Below are positions 10,920 through 23,527 of a DNA stretch of 64,000 nt, in pieces. The stretch's first letter is position 1; each line of letters opens with the position of its first letter. The translations under genes were made by a program, and so were the position numbers. Source of the stretch: Strongylocentrotus purpuratus (taxonomy: Eukaryota; Echinodermata; Echinoidea; Camarodonta; Strongylocentrotidae). A model generated the notes under the pieces. The model was not told where the DNA came from. It made no database searches and was given only the letters and a program-made list of their open reading frames with translations. The stretch is taken from contig NW_022145601.1 in NCBI RefSeq assembly GCF_000002235.5, positions 20,033,389-20,097,388 on the forward strand. Reading direction: 5' to 3'.

Positions 10920-11389
10920 GACGTAGTCAAGACTAGAACTGTTCGTCACAGATATAAGAGGTTGGCTTGAAAGCTTTGGATGCATATATTGGACATTACG
11001 ACAAATACATCCGAACGAGGAAGGTTTATTTAAATTTCGTGCTCGTGAAATCAGTTCACCTTCTTTGCCTAGAATGGTGCTAAATATAGGAAGCATTTCA
11101 TGCTCACGTGATCTTTTAAAGGCCACGTACAACAGTTACTGGCAATTTATCATTATGAAGGGAATAAAGTGCGATCCAGCTCATTTTCCGGAAAAAGGCA
11201 ACTTCCAAAAATAAATCTTTTAAATAATACAAAAGATTCGTGACCATGCATTGGAACAGAATCATTTTTAATTTTCTTTTAATGATATTTAATGCCATTT
11301 AAAAGGACAATATTTTGGCAGCAGTAAGGAAAGAAGGAGCTTATTACATTGCAAGAACTATATAGGCTTCAGTATTTTTCGTTTCAGAA

Positions 11390-11720
11390 AAAAAGAGAGG
11401 AAGTGACCGAGAAGAAGGGGGGGGAGAGAGAAATAAACAGGAGAGGGGTCGAGAAGAGAGAGGGAGAGAGGGAGAAGAGGAGGGAGGGAGGGCGAGATGC
11501 AGAAAGGGGGGCAGAGAGAGACCTATTATTAAGAACGAAAGAGATAAAGATGAAAGAAAGTAATAGAGATAAAAAAGGGCAAATTGAGAGATAGGAATAT
11601 GGACGGAGAGATGAAGAAAAGGAGAGAAAGAGACAGACAGAGAAAGAGACAGACAGACATACAGGCAGCCAGACATACAGAGACTGAGAGACAGAGACAG
11701 ACCGAAAGAAGAGAGAATAA
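11390..11720 (+). repeat. Polypurine (GA)n/(GACA)n tract
   Basis: About 330 bp of almost pure purine on the plus strand, ending in AGACAGACAG units. Copy B matches at 62240-62940. Confidence 0.85.
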
Positions 11721-12360
11721 GATGATAATCTTCTTCATCGGCCGTCATAAGTTGATAGGCGAGGAACTTTTTTCTTAGACATCTTTGCATCACCAATAAT
11801 AAGATAATATTAATAACTTGTTTCAATCAGAGATGCACGGCCATGATGGAGCAAAAAGGAAAAAGGCACATTTTTTTTCTTCTGAATGTTTGATCTGGTA
11901 AAATATTAATCTCGCGTGGAGCGATAAGATGAAAGAGTTTAATATTCCTGATGTTGCCATGGTGTAGATCATAATTGGTTAGATAAATTTGTCTGAGTGC
12001 AAACATCAGAGAGACCTGAGCAATAAATGATGAAGCCTTTGAAAAAGATGGAGATGGAGTAAATCCTTGATCTAGATGGAACAGGGGGAGGGGGGAGGGG
12101 TGGAGGTAGCATGCAACGTTTACTTAGACGTCTCTGCTCATTATATTTCATCATCTTGATTACTGAAATGTGTTATCTCCCTATACGTGTAGTACCATTG
12201 CTTATTCTTTTCCTTGAACTTGATATTTCTTATTGGATGAAAATATGTCAATAATAATATGAAATTAACTAAGCTTAACACAAGTCACACCGATTTGAAA
12301 TAACATAATTGATAACATATTGTTCTTTCTATGTCTTCAAGAATAGACATTTTTTTCTTC

Positions 12361-13690
12361 AAAATTAGGACTAAGTCTCTTACACACATTCCTTGGTAAC
12401 AGCCGCAGCAAACTGAATGCATAATGATATATCTAGACGAAGAAGAATGAAGAAAAGGGGAAGCAGAAGGGGTTACGTTTACTATCATCGTACGCGAACA
12501 AGCCTGAAGAGGGGGCGGGGGCCCTCATACTTGAAAACACATAAGCAATATAAGGGAGCAACCCATGGCGTATTGTAGGTAAGTAAATAAAGCTGTGTAA
12601 CTGACTGCAGCACCGAAGTTGTCTAAAGAAAAAAGGAGATGCCACGCCGATAGTGATTTGTGAAGAAGAAAAAAAGACATGACGGCGAATGCTCAAACCC
12701 TAAACATGGGTTTCTACTCTTTGGTGGAATATGAAGTTAGAGGAGGAGGGGGGGGGGGGGGGGGGGGGTGAAAGAGCAGGTACCACAAGCAAAACCATAT
12801 CCAGCATACCTTATGTGTTCCCTAAAAGCCTTTAGTAATTTTAGACCCCTAAATTCAACTGAAAAGTAATGTGTGAAGATTTTTTTTCATTATCATTTAC
12901 CCTATACATTTTTTCTCCGACTTTTGCCCACGTTCCCCTTCAACCAGGGAACCCGTTGCTACTAATATTTGTTTAAATGGCCTTTGACAAGCTGAGGAAT
13001 AGTCATGGGTTGTGGACAGTCCTGTCAACTTCCCCAACAAACATTTGCTCTTAGTCGCGAGCGTGTAATGTTGGGTTTTCTGAAAAAAGAAAGAAAAACA
13101 AATCGAGGAAACTGTAATTTAACATGTTCTACACGTTTTACGGAGGCCTCCAACAGCGGTGATTCCAGGCTTACGTAGGGAAGGATTGGGTGGGGTTGGA
13201 GGGGTTGGAGGGGTGGGAGGGGAGGGGGAATGGGTGGTAAAAATGAAAATGGCTGACAAGCCAAAGGCTGTCAAGAAAAGGGGGAGGTCGCAATGCCAGA
13301 ACATCTCTGACAAAGGGTGTCACTGCAAAGCTACTCGAAACGTTTCTGACAAGGGAGAGAAACTATTAGATTTTCAGGTTTTGTTTGTGTCTTAAACATT
13401 AAAGGGGCACAATAACACAATTAAGGGGTTCATTTTTGATGTACTTGATTTATTAGGCGCTTAATACGGGTGTCTCTAAGCGTACCATTGTCTGACTTAA
13501 AATTACCAGTTAAAACTTATAATAAACACACAAAATATAAATCTGTTCTTTATTCACTAAATCATGCATATATAATAACAAACAAAAAAATGAGATCAAA
13601 CATAAGGTCAAACATGAGATCAAACAAAAGATCAAACAAACAAAGATTAAGATGGTGTGCACCTCCTTTGACCGACTCACAACTGCAGAA
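12361..13690. other. No gene; G-rich tracts
   Basis: This stretch holds a ~20-nt G run at 12748-12768, a GGGG-rich stretch at 13186-13235 and a short (GATCAAACA)n-like repeat at 13590-13645. I see no exon or TIR I can support. Confidence 0.5.
13186..13235 (+). repeat. G-rich minisatellite, quadruplex-capable
   Basis: GGTTGGAGGGGTTGGAGGGG-type 10-bp units give more than four closely spaced runs of three or more G on the plus strand. Confidence 0.7.
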
Positions 13691-14880
13691 TAGCATTCAT
13701 GAACTAAAAAGGTGCGTTTTCAGCAAGGACTTAAACTGGTCTAGAGAATGAGCATTATGAATATGCGCAGGTAATTTATTCGAAAGGATAGGGGCATTTA
13801 CTGAAAAAGCTCCTTCGCCATATTTTGTAACACAACGGGGTCCAAGAGTTAACTGCAAGGTTGATGATAATCGAAGGGGTCTTAAAGAACTAGGAGAACG
13901 TAAGAAAATCAAATCTGAAAGATATTTCGGGGCTTGGCTATGGAGAATTTATAATGTCAGAAGTAGAAGTGTGTGTATATGGGAAGCCAATGTAGAGAAC
14001 GCAATATTGGGGTTATGTGCTCAAATTTTCTTGAGAGAGTAACAAGCCTTGCAGCAGTATTCTGAATTCTTTGGAGTGGAAATAAGTATGAATGAGGAAG
14101 GCCAGAAAAAATTGAATTACAATAATCAAGGTGGGAGGATACAAAGGCACAAATGCCTCGAACGTATTCACCCTTCAGTGAACCATCTCCGGGAACCAAG
14201 TCGGGGAAAGAATTGGTGTTTCTGAATTTGGAAGTAATATGGATCATTTCAGATTTTCGTTCATTAAGACAAAGTCTATTGTTAGAAGACCAGAACCTAA
14301 TATCTTCAAGGCAACTGCTAAGTTTCCGAGTCGCATCATCCTTCCCGTTAGGCTTAAGAGTTATACAGTGCGTCCCAGAAAAAACGAATCCGAGAACTAT
14401 CGATGTTTTATCATAACTTAATCACAATTATAATTGATAAATGACACAAATTTGTAAAGCTTAGATTCTGCTCTGTCATTTGATGCAACTCATGTTATGC
14501 ATATTTCATGCATGAGTGATTAAAATGAATATGAAGAGAGGAAACCAAAAAGTTATTTGGCGGGCGGTATCTTAATTTCAAAGAGAAAATCACATCTCTA
14601 GAAAGTTTAGTTTCTGAGTGTCGTCAGCATACATCGCATGCTGAATCCCCTGGTGAGAATCAAAGACCTGAGACAGTGGGCTGGTGTAGAGAAGAAAGAG
14701 AAGCGGGCCGATTACGGAACCTTGAGGAACGCCGCAGATCATTGGAAATGTTGCAGAAGGCGTGTCGTTGATGATCATCCGGTTACCAAGGCCACATGCG
14801 TCAAAATTTGCTGACATCACTTTCTGAAATTTGCGAGTGAGCTTAGCGAGTAAGCAAGAAAAACAGGACATTTTTGTTTT
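13690..14880 (-). mobile_element. LINE (CR1/L2-like), RT half, interrupted
   Basis: On the minus strand, from 14880 down, the frames read ICGVPQGSVIGPLLFLLYTS and AMYADDTQ (RT motif with catalytic YADD). After a foreign insert they resume with EDIRFWSSNNRLCLNERKSE, then VSSHLDYCNSIFSGLPHSY and RIQNTAARLV, ending with AFSVNAPILSNKLPAHI and FKSLLKTHLF. These are the fingers/palm and tail motifs of CR1/L2-type ORF2. Frame changes and a missing stretch before HLDYC show it is dead. The 5' half with the endonuclease is absent. A half copy of the TA-flanked fold-back element sits in it at 14366-14612, just after YADD. Confidence 0.85.
14366..14612 (+). mobile_element. Half copy of CAGTGCGTCCC fold-back element
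   Basis: It starts after TA (14364-14365) with CAGTGCGTCCCAGAAAAAAC and follows the left arm of the complete element at 19283 down to CACATCTCTAGAAAG. The second arm is missing. It is inserted in the LINE between the YADD motif and the downstream RT segment, so it is younger than the LINE. Confidence 0.85.
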
Positions 14881-16376
14881 AAAATATCCCAGACAAGATA
14901 TACAAAGTAGAAAAAAGACAATCTCATATCCTGAATAAAGATGGCAATGCAAGCACCCGATTATTGAGTGATTTAAAAGTTGTTTTGGGGGAGGGGGGGG
15001 GGGGGGGTCGCGGCTAAATTCCCCTACAATCGCGGTATGCGCACCCAAAATAGGAGTAATCATATGCCCATAAAGCACTTTTATACTTCGTTAAATCGAT
15101 ACATCAATGTTAATATGTTTACAAGATTGTGTAGATTTTAATAATATATTATTTCACACGTGCTTATACCTAGCTAATCACATAATAAGTATTAGGACGT
15201 GTAGATAAGGCACACTTGAAGAGACTGATATTGTTTTGATGAGTACAAAGAATAGACATTATTCAGACGTAATTTGCGTGATATCGTTATTAGATTGTAT
15301 TATCAGTTGATGGCCTATTGATCAAACATCAAGTTGACGCAATGGAATGTGATTCATTGAAATTGATATCATTCAGTATGTTTGTGGAGGAGGCAATTGT
15401 CATTTGTGGTCTGAGAGATCGTCCCCCCTCCCCCTTCTCTCTCAAAAAAAGAAGAAAATAGGAAAAGAGAAGAAAAAAAAACCCAAAACGAACTCATACA
15501 TACTAGGAAGATCTTTCGATGGCTTCATGAATTTTGTTAAAGATCGATAGAAGATAGTAAGACAGAAATGGGGGGGGGGGGGGGGGAGAAGAATAAAGAA
15601 AAGGATGGAAAGAGAGAAGGTCGAATGTAAAAAGACATGAAAGAAAGGAATTATTTATCTTTTCTATTTGTTGTAGTTCTAGATGATTTTATTTAAAAAT
15701 CAGAATCAGACTCGACACAACACGGATTTGTTCAATTCATACAAATTTAAAGCAGACCGGTGAGAGGGGATAGGATGTAGGGCGGGGTGGACGGGGGGGG
15801 GGGGAGGAGCGGGAGGGTAGTTCGTTGACCTTGGAAAATAGAGTATTGTAAAAAATCGTCGTCAATCAATCATTCAAATGAACCTTATGAGCTTCATTTT
15901 CAATTTATCAAGCGCAATGCATTTTGCATTAATGTAGGTCTACAGCGCGAGCCGAATATGCGAAATCGACCTAACCCCCCCCCCTGGTTTGAGGCCTGAA
16001 CAAAAAACGAACATTGATAGGGCGGGTCGAGATATATTTCCCGGTCTTGGTACAAACGTTTGCATCCTGTTATTAAGTCAATAACTGGATTCGCCACTAC
16101 ATTACTTGCAAAGTAGCAATGTTACGTGCAGTCTTTCCCCAAAGCTATCTGTTGAAGAGTAATTACTTAACGTGAAAGGGGGGCAAAGTCACTCGACAAA
16201 TAGACACGACCCCAAAGATTGATTGTACCATCATCCAAACAGATAACATGATTATCTGTGTAGAATTCCCCAGTCTGCAACAAGGCGATGCCCCCAAAAA
16301 GCGTTGATTTTTTTACCCATTTGTGTTCAGCCCACATTACCCCGGATACGGCTTCTCTGTTAAAAAGTTATGCACA
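14881..16376. other. No gene; several G runs
   Basis: G homopolymers occur near 14990-15007, 15571-15586 and 15794-15804. No coding, RNA or TIR feature could be supported. Confidence 0.5.
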
Positions 16377-16865
16377 GTTCACACCGACAAACCCGCCGAA
16401 TGTCGCGCTTTAAATCGGCAATCAATTCGGCGTCATTTTTGTTTACTTTTCAAAAAATCTCACGATCTCTTCAGATATGTTATGCTCTGATATCTTAACA
16501 AAGCGTGTCAATTGGTGACAGAGCGTACAAAGTGGGGTCACCGCTTTGAACCAAGCTCTGTTAAACTCTGTTAAGCTTCCTACGCTTTGAGCAAAACTTT
16601 GATAAGCTTTGTGACGCTTTGATAAGCTTTAATACGCTCTCCCCGCTTTACGCAATTCGTGACAGATCGCCTCAAATTTAAAGAGTTTAAAAAACAGTTT
16701 AAACAGTTTAAAAAATTTTGGCGCTCTTGCCGAATGTCCCGAATTGCTCAAAGCTTTCTCACGCTCTATTACGGTCTTTACGCTTTAATTAAGCTTTGTT
16801 ACGCTTTGCCGCCGCTTTGCTCGCCGATTTAATTCGCCATCAATTCGGCGTCGGTGTGAACTTAG
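16376..16865. mobile_element. TIR element built from ~10-bp GCTTTGA words
   Basis: The left end AGTTCACACCGACAAACCCG matches the reverse complement of the right end (AGTTCACACCGACGCCGAAT). The interior is a run of degenerate decamers such as TTAAGCTTCC, TACGCTTTGA, TAAGCTTTAA and TACGCTCTCC, most at 9-12 nt spacing. ATTCGGCGTC and GCCGAAT repeat near both ends. There is no open frame of note. It is a non-autonomous DNA transposon; I cannot assign the superfamily, although Harbinger-like is plausible. Confidence 0.65.
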
Positions 16866-19247
16866 CGATACCCCCCCCTTTTTTTTTTCTTTCTCTTTAT
16901 CACTTGGTTTGTAGTGACAGAATCAGATAAACAAGAAGCTTGGGAGTTCGGTGTTTAAAACTGCAATTTTTTCCTCCACTTCGTTTTATTATTGTCATGG
17001 ATAAAACAGGAATACTTTGGTCGATGTGGCTGTATTCCATAAATTCTGGCAATTTGTGATCTACCCTTTATTCATATTTTTATTCGCACAAAGTCCACGT
17101 TTAATTCTTTCTCTAATAGTAACCGTCCAACACAAATATATAGCATCTATAAATCAGTATTATTTCTGTGCATGTTTTATGCTCGGAAACGCAAGTATCT
17201 TCGATTTTTTTTCTCCATATGCTGAAAATTTTAATACTCAAATTCTTTTAACTATATTACGACATTTATATCCTCTCTAGCTGTTACTTTATCTCATAAA
17301 AGCGTAATAAAAAAAACACACAGCACATTTTATTAAATAGATCAATGATGATGTATTATTTAATCACTATACAGTGAGAGACGTTTATGGCCCATATTAA
17401 TTATTGACAGATGGTCCACGGCATATGGAAGGCTCCCGTCCTTTCAATGTCCTATTTAAGTATATTATCTCCCCGGTTACCACCTCTTTGCGTATTTTAT
17501 CATGATCTATTTATAATTCTTTTACTTTCAATCATAATTTTCGTTATTTCTCCAAGGTGCATACTTGATCGTCTATTTTCTTAAATGTATTACATTATAA
17601 AGGCCCATTGAAGGAGCCCTGGCATAATGAGGAATGGGGGGAGGGGGGGGGGGGGGGGGTCACCGGTCTCACCTGGAAAGTGATATGCTAATTCAAAAGT
17701 CCTCTGATTGGGGGGGGGGGGGGGGCGGTTGGAGGTCGTCATTTTTTTCTTGTCTTTTCCAATTTCTTTCTGTTTTTTCCTCTATCTTAATTTCCCCTTT
17801 TCTCATTCTATAGGGGGCATAAGCACCTCTCCATGTACGTATCCACTTATTGCATACTAAACAAACAAATGTTCTCACGATGAACATGTACGAGGTGAAC
17901 GCTATACTTTGGCAATATCAGCATAAAATAAACAGCATATCGGCAGGGGGGGGGGGGGGGGGAGGCGATGATAATGAAAACGCTAGTCAGCATGAGAAAC
18001 AACAAGAATTGATGATTGTATTGGCATCTCCCGGAATATCATCCATATACTATTGGCACGTATGTATATTCTCTAAAGATGTAAGCGTAAACAGTATATT
18101 TCCCTTTTTGTTTTCTTTACATTCGAATCAAGATCCATCATTTTTCGTAATATTTGAAAATTTAAAGAGGTAGAATAGGAACATTGAAATGGAAATAAAA
18201 CATGCCATCATATATCGATACGTCATATTTTGCAGAAAATAAATCACGTCAAAGAGAAACGTTTTTACTTTGATGTCGATTTTACCTCAGAAATTACTAT
18301 GGGCTGTATTTTATTAACTAGCATCGGATTTAAACAACGATAGTTTAGGCTTTTGTTCAAAATCGGGTTCAAACAAATAAAGCCGGTCTTTATGGACCTA
18401 AATCCCCCCCCCCTCTTTTTTTAAATGTCATTTTTAATAGACCCAGGCAATACGGATTGTCATGTTTGTGTTTACGGATATTATTTTGTTGCGAGTAGTC
18501 GGAAATGCCACTGAAACCCTTTGCTGCATAATTTATCCCAATTTTCGTATCTTAAGATATGCATGCTGAGATCCCAATCTCGCAGTGAGGCATGATTCTG
18601 ATTTTTCTTCAGAAACATTCACATCGATGATAAGTTTATGTGACAGATATCATATATTATGACGTTTGAGATGTATACACATACATACAAACAGTCGTTC
18701 GGGACTACTTCGTCGTTTTGAGGAATAATTGGTATTACGGATTGTTTGCAAAAAAAATCGTAATCCTAGCAAACTGATTTGCATGGCTAGGTTTGATAAC
18801 TAGATTATTGTCCTGATTCATGAATTTTAAGATTAATCACAATTAGCAACTGGTTGATTTTCTAATTCATTGCATCTAATTTGCAACAATGTTTCACAAA
18901 AGTTCTTATTAATTTCAAGTTCCAATCACTGTTGTGGGCTTCCAAAATCTTTGGATATGATTTACTGCCCTATTTCATAAATCTTTACTTTTGTATCAAT
19001 CACAAGTTAAATGAGTAAAATGAGATCAGATTGATTTATTCCGTTTACCAAAATTACGTCCACATTATCACAACATAATAAGCTCACAGGAGCGATGCCT
19101 TGATAGGGTTGTACGACAATTGTTCCGCAATGATAATCCAATCCAAATATTGAGGATCTGATTGAAGCAATTTGACGGATGTAATGCAGACATGTAATTA
19201 TTGCATCTAGACATACAAGGCGTCCGCGTTCAATATAACAAAAATAC

Positions 19248-19281
<34 letters not shown>

Positions 19282-19282
19282 A
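16866..19282. other. No gene seen; AT-rich with G runs
   Basis: G runs lie near 17641-17659, 17711-17725 and 17946-17962, and a (TA)n(TG)n tract at 19245-19280. Open frames here have no recognisable domain and AT-driven composition. Confidence 0.5.
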
Positions 19283-20171
19283 CAGTGCGTCCCAGAAAAA
19301 ACGAAACCGAGAATTATCCATGTTTTATCATAACTTAATCACAATTATGATTAATAAATGACACATATCTGTAAAGCTTAGATCCTCCTCTATCATTTGA
19401 TGCAACTCATATGATGGATATTTCACGCATGAGTGATTAAAAACATTTTAAGAGAGGAAACCCACAAGCCATTTGGCGGGCGGAATCCGAATTTCAAAAG
19501 GAAAATCACATTTCCAGAAAGTTCAATTTCTGCCCTTTCGTATGACACCTCAATCAGGAAAAATGATCCAGGAATAACAGAGTTCTGTTTGTTTAAAGTA
19601 ATGCTTGCATTTCCATAAGTTTGATTAAACGAGTTCATTTTCACTGGCTGCTTGCCGTAGCAAAAAACAGAGTTGACAAAAGACCTAACTCCGTATTGTT
19701 GACGATCAGCCATGCACAAGACGCAAGACCTGATGCATGACTGATCGTCAACGAAACGGAGTTAAGTCTTTTGTCAACGCTGTGTGTTGCTACGACAGGC
19801 AGCCAGTGAAAACGAACTCGTTTTAAAATCAAATTATGGAAATGCAATCATTACTTTAAAACAAACAGAACTCTGTTATTCCTTGCTCATTTCTCCTGAT
19901 TGATGAGTCATATGAAAGGGCAGAAATCGAAATTTCTGGAAATGTAATTTTCTCTTTGAAATTTAGATACCGCCCTCCAAATGAATTTATGGTTTCCTCT
20001 CTTCAAACTGTTTTAATCACTCATGCGTGAATATGTATCATGATGAGTTGTATTAAATGAAAGAGGAGGATCTAAGCTTTACAAATATGTGTCATTTAAT
20101 AATTATAATTGCAATTAAGTTATGATAAAACATCGATAATTCTCGGTTTCCTTTTTTTCTTGGACGAACCG
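19283..20171. mobile_element. Complete fold-back DNA transposon (889 bp), TA target
   Basis: TA (19281-19282 and 20172-20173) flanks the element. The left end CAGTGCGTCCCAGAAAAAAC pairs with the right end (reverse complement CGGTTCGTCCAAGAAAAAAA). The whole element is two inverted arms of ~430 bp meeting at GACGATCAGCCATGCA / TGCATGACTGATCGTC around 19705-19765. The arms differ by scattered changes, so it is not recent. TA duplication and a CAGTG start recall Tc1/mariner ends. No transposase is present. Truncated one-arm relatives lie at 14366, 28797 and 40943. Confidence 0.9.
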
Positions 20172-21267
20172 TATATGTCTGCATGTCATTGATAAAACCT
20201 TAATCTTATTGAATCATGATTCATGAATTCTAGATATGTAACCTCAATCGTGACTATTACGTACTTTTTCAGAATAAACGATTGCTCCGTCTATTGCTCA
20301 ATAAGTTTTCAAAGGCGCCAATGCAATGAGACGACCGGAGCTGAGTTTAGAGGGGGGAAATATGACAAGTTCAGAATTGGCTATTGAATTCAACAATACT
20401 ATACTGACGGGAAACGTGTATGGACAAAATGTCGGTGTGAAATTTATAAGACAGAGCTTTAGTAGTTACTTTACAGTGCTTGGAATATATAATAATCGAT
20501 GATATTGCTTGTCACTCAAAAAACCGCAATCACAGACTAGCACGCAAGCCCTGCGTGAGCAATACTATTGTACAGGGAGTCTTTGAAATACCGGCAAAGA
20601 GAATACGAAGAGCACTATCATAAGGAGTGCCGCATTATCGTCAATGAAAACTCGTAGTCGATATTCTAATAGTGTTTCCTATAAGCTTTGTGAGGTTTTC
20701 AAGATTATTTAAGCCAGAATCTCCAAGTTATAGTTGTTTTTGTAAGGTGTATCATTTTTCAAATATTCCAAAGATCACTGCACGATAATTGTGAAGATAT
20801 CATCTTAAAAAAATGGGACAACTTCTCAAATCAACTTGATTTCCTGTCACAAAATTTGGGTTAATAATTAAGATTAATGTAACTTACACAAATATTAAGA
20901 TGATTTAATGTTCTTTTGTATCTTTTTATATAGGCATAGTAAGCATTTGAATATACTAACGAAACAAGTGGAGTAAGACGTTTTAAGCATTATTTATACA
21001 TCTTTAAAAGAGAATAGAAATGCGATAATAGAGGTAATACTAATCTGTAAAGCGTTTTAACACGTTATTCCGAATTGAGCGCTGAATAAATCAAGATTCA
21101 TAATCTTTGTGACATTTGAAAAATGCTACGTTTGACAAAAACAAACATATTTCTTTGTGAAATCCACGGACAGATTTGGAGATAGGATTACAATATCATG
21201 TATGAAATGGCATTGAGTATAATTATATTCTTTAAAATATATTGCCAATCAAAATCTCGTTGAATTC

Positions 21268-21410
21268 TTTTCAATTCAATTCAATTCAATTCAATTCAAT
21301 AAAGGTATATTCAAACATGTTTTGCAGTACAAAGACTGAATTATACATGTTTTACAAAGATTAATATTCATTATTAATACAAATTGCAATCGTGAATAAA
21401 ACATATTGAA
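21268..21410 (-). mobile_element. LINE 3' tail, (TTGAA)n end
   Basis: TTTTCAATTCAATTCAATTC followed by AATAAAGGTATATTCAAACATG on the plus strand is the reverse of a LINE 3' end finishing in TTGAA repeats. Similar ends occur at 7744, 48060 and 49170. Confidence 0.45.
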
Positions 21411-21604
21411 TTCAATACCAAATCACTTAAAATACTTTACATTGATAAAATTGCAGGTAATGAATGTCAGGTAACATGTTAAATGATGAAGTGAAAAGTA
21501 TTTCTAATGCATATACCATTAAAAGATGATTACAAACCTGCTATCAACGTATACAAAATATTGCACGATAACAAAGTAAGAGGTCAGGGAGAAAGAAGAA
21601 GAAA

Positions 21605-21660
21605 GAGTGAGAGAGACAGACAGAGAGAGAGAGAGAGAGAGAAAGAGAGTGAGACAAAGA
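21605..21660 (+). repeat. (GA)n microsatellite
   Basis: GAGAGACAGACAGAGAGAGA and continuing GA units. Confidence 0.9.
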
Positions 21661-22397
21661 GAGAAAAAGGGAGAAATGTAAATAGGGATGGAGAAGAAGA
21701 CAGTATGGTAAACGTATAAACATAGAAAAACAAGCAGTGACTTGATAGCAACACCATACAAATTTGAAACAGGTCACAGCATCACAAAAATGACAGATTA
21801 TTATTACAAGCTTTTATTCGCATGATGATTATTGAGTATGCTTAATATTAGGAATGGCACTATTTTTGAATCTCTTAGTTCTGCAAGTAAATTCTTGATA
21901 TTCTTTTGACATTTCGTAAGTTGAATTTGTTAGTTTTCTTCGGAGGTATTTAACAACAATAGACACAACATATTTTTTTCTTCAAATGTAACGGCTAAAC
22001 CTTCATCAATTTATCTGTACGGGTCAAATGAGATGGCAGTTCTAGTTTTGCTTTGCATTGTCATGTGAGCTGTAGTTTCATCCAAACATTATTCTACATG
22101 CTCTTTTTGTATACTTTCTGTATCATCAACTCTTATCATGGAACAGGACTAATCCCCATTGTGCCAAGCCCCGACCCCCCCCCCCCCCCCGTGCCAGGTT
22201 GTTTTGGAGATAATCTGATTACCGCGATGGTTCTATAAATAGCGAGTGCAAAATACACAGCACAGTCCAATGAGCATGAACAATAACTGCTATTACGAAT
22301 GCTGCATTGCACGCACATGGCACTCAAGCGATAGCTCTCTCGCATGTACAAAGCACTATAACAATAGCGTGCATGCAGCCTTATGGCAGGCTATGAG

Positions 22398-22630
22398 TTA
22401 ATCTGTATCATAGTCAAACTTGCAGAAAAAAGGTACACAGTACTCCAAAATTGGTCTTACATATCCGATATATACGGTCAGCAGATCACAAACAGGTAAA
22501 TTGTAAGTTTTTAATCTACGTAGCATGAATGATTTTCTATTACTCTTCTTTATAATTTCAGTTAAATGGATATTCCACTTAGGGCCACTTTGAATTTTGA
22601 CGTCAATAATCTTAACCGCATTTACCAAAG
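22398..22630 (-). mobile_element. LINE RT fragment
   Basis: The minus frame reads VKIQSGPKWNIHLTEIIKKS, FMLRRLKTYNLPVCDL and YIGYVRPILEYCVP. This matches the segment after the YADD motif in many LINE reverse transcriptases (SxDLKWNxH, LRRLKxxGLP, YxxxIRPILEYAxP). It is a short isolated piece. Confidence 0.8.
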
Positions 22631-23527
22631 GTAAAGGTGTGTTATAATTAACAAAGTTGGTTGTATAGGTTGATTAGAAAATGAAAATGACATCGAGGAA
22701 CATTTCAATACGTTTAATGTCGTATTATTTGATCAGTTCAAGTTGGCCTTGTAATTGGGATGTTTGTGTACTTGTTATATATTCTACTAGTGTCAAATCA
22801 CCTACGTATTTGAAATATGATATAGAAGAAGCTTATAAGCATAGTTAATCATGACATGAACCAAAGAAGCAATATTGATGTGACATGAGAAAACAAACCT
22901 AAAAATGCTTCCCTTCATATTTCTCGTCCTTAATCACTTCATTTTATACTTTCCAATATATAACATAGCTTTAAACTCTTTAATTTTTTTGGGTTGAAAT
23001 TTATTCTGGACAATCGTCATATCCAGTTAAACAGTATAAAGGAAACAATGGTTTTGATATAAAAATTGTATTTTGTACCTTACATCAACATTGATATTTC
23101 TAAGTATATTTGTAATTTAAAGGGAAAGACATGGTGGAGGGTATTACATGTGTTACAAAGAATAAAAAATCTTATACATGGCTGGCTTTTTATAGATATT
23201 TTAAGACATCTTTTAAAAGTAATTCTGTATGAATAAGATACATAAGATACTAATGATCTTGTTTACTAAATATACCATTTCAACAGGGTTTGTTGTGAGT
23301 GATACAGTTCTGGCCATTATGAGAAAAAAGGATATTATTTGCAAACCTGTTATAAAGGTATTATCTGTACGGCTAGAAAGGAAACTTCTTTCGCGCATCA
23401 TGTCTTCAGTTTTCTACCTCCCTTGCTGTTTTCCGATGAAAAGAACTTATCGAGTATTCTGAGATATAGCAAAGTTTATATCGTTAGTAATGTCAGTTAA
23501 GTAATTTTCTTTACGTACATTTTTAGT
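22631..23527. other. No gene seen; 3' flank of the GPCR gene
   Basis: AT-rich. Nothing else supportable. Confidence 0.5.

Larger units (their letters stand above)
8200..12360 (+). repeat. Segmental duplication copy A (partner 57280-64000)
   Basis: Collinear same-strand matches link this block to 57280-64000. Examples: CCACTCCAAGCAGTGGTTGAATGA (8424 with 57499), GTGAGACGATCGCA (8612 with 57694), TTGAAATAA-type flanks, TCAAGACTAGAACTGTTCGTCACAG (10927 with 61789), CATCGGCCGTCAT (11737 with 62960) and AGCTTAACACAAGTC (12273 with 63891). The best parts are about 85 percent alike by eye. Copy A has ~740 bp (9698-10436) absent from B. No host gene is recognised; open frames inside are (GA)n or polypyrimidine translations. 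Confidence 0.85.
20172..22397. other. No gene seen
   Basis: AT-rich. It contains a LINE-type 3' tail (21268) and a (GA)n tract (21605-21660), plus a C run near 22176-22190. No exon is recognised. Confidence 0.5.

Noticed and set aside
11344-11826. 160-codon minus frame rich in Leu and Ser
   Set aside because: It is the translation of the complement of a polypurine tract; no start context or domain.
17017-17280. 87-codon plus frame with hydrophobic stretches
   Set aside because: Composition follows AT-rich DNA; no conserved motif.
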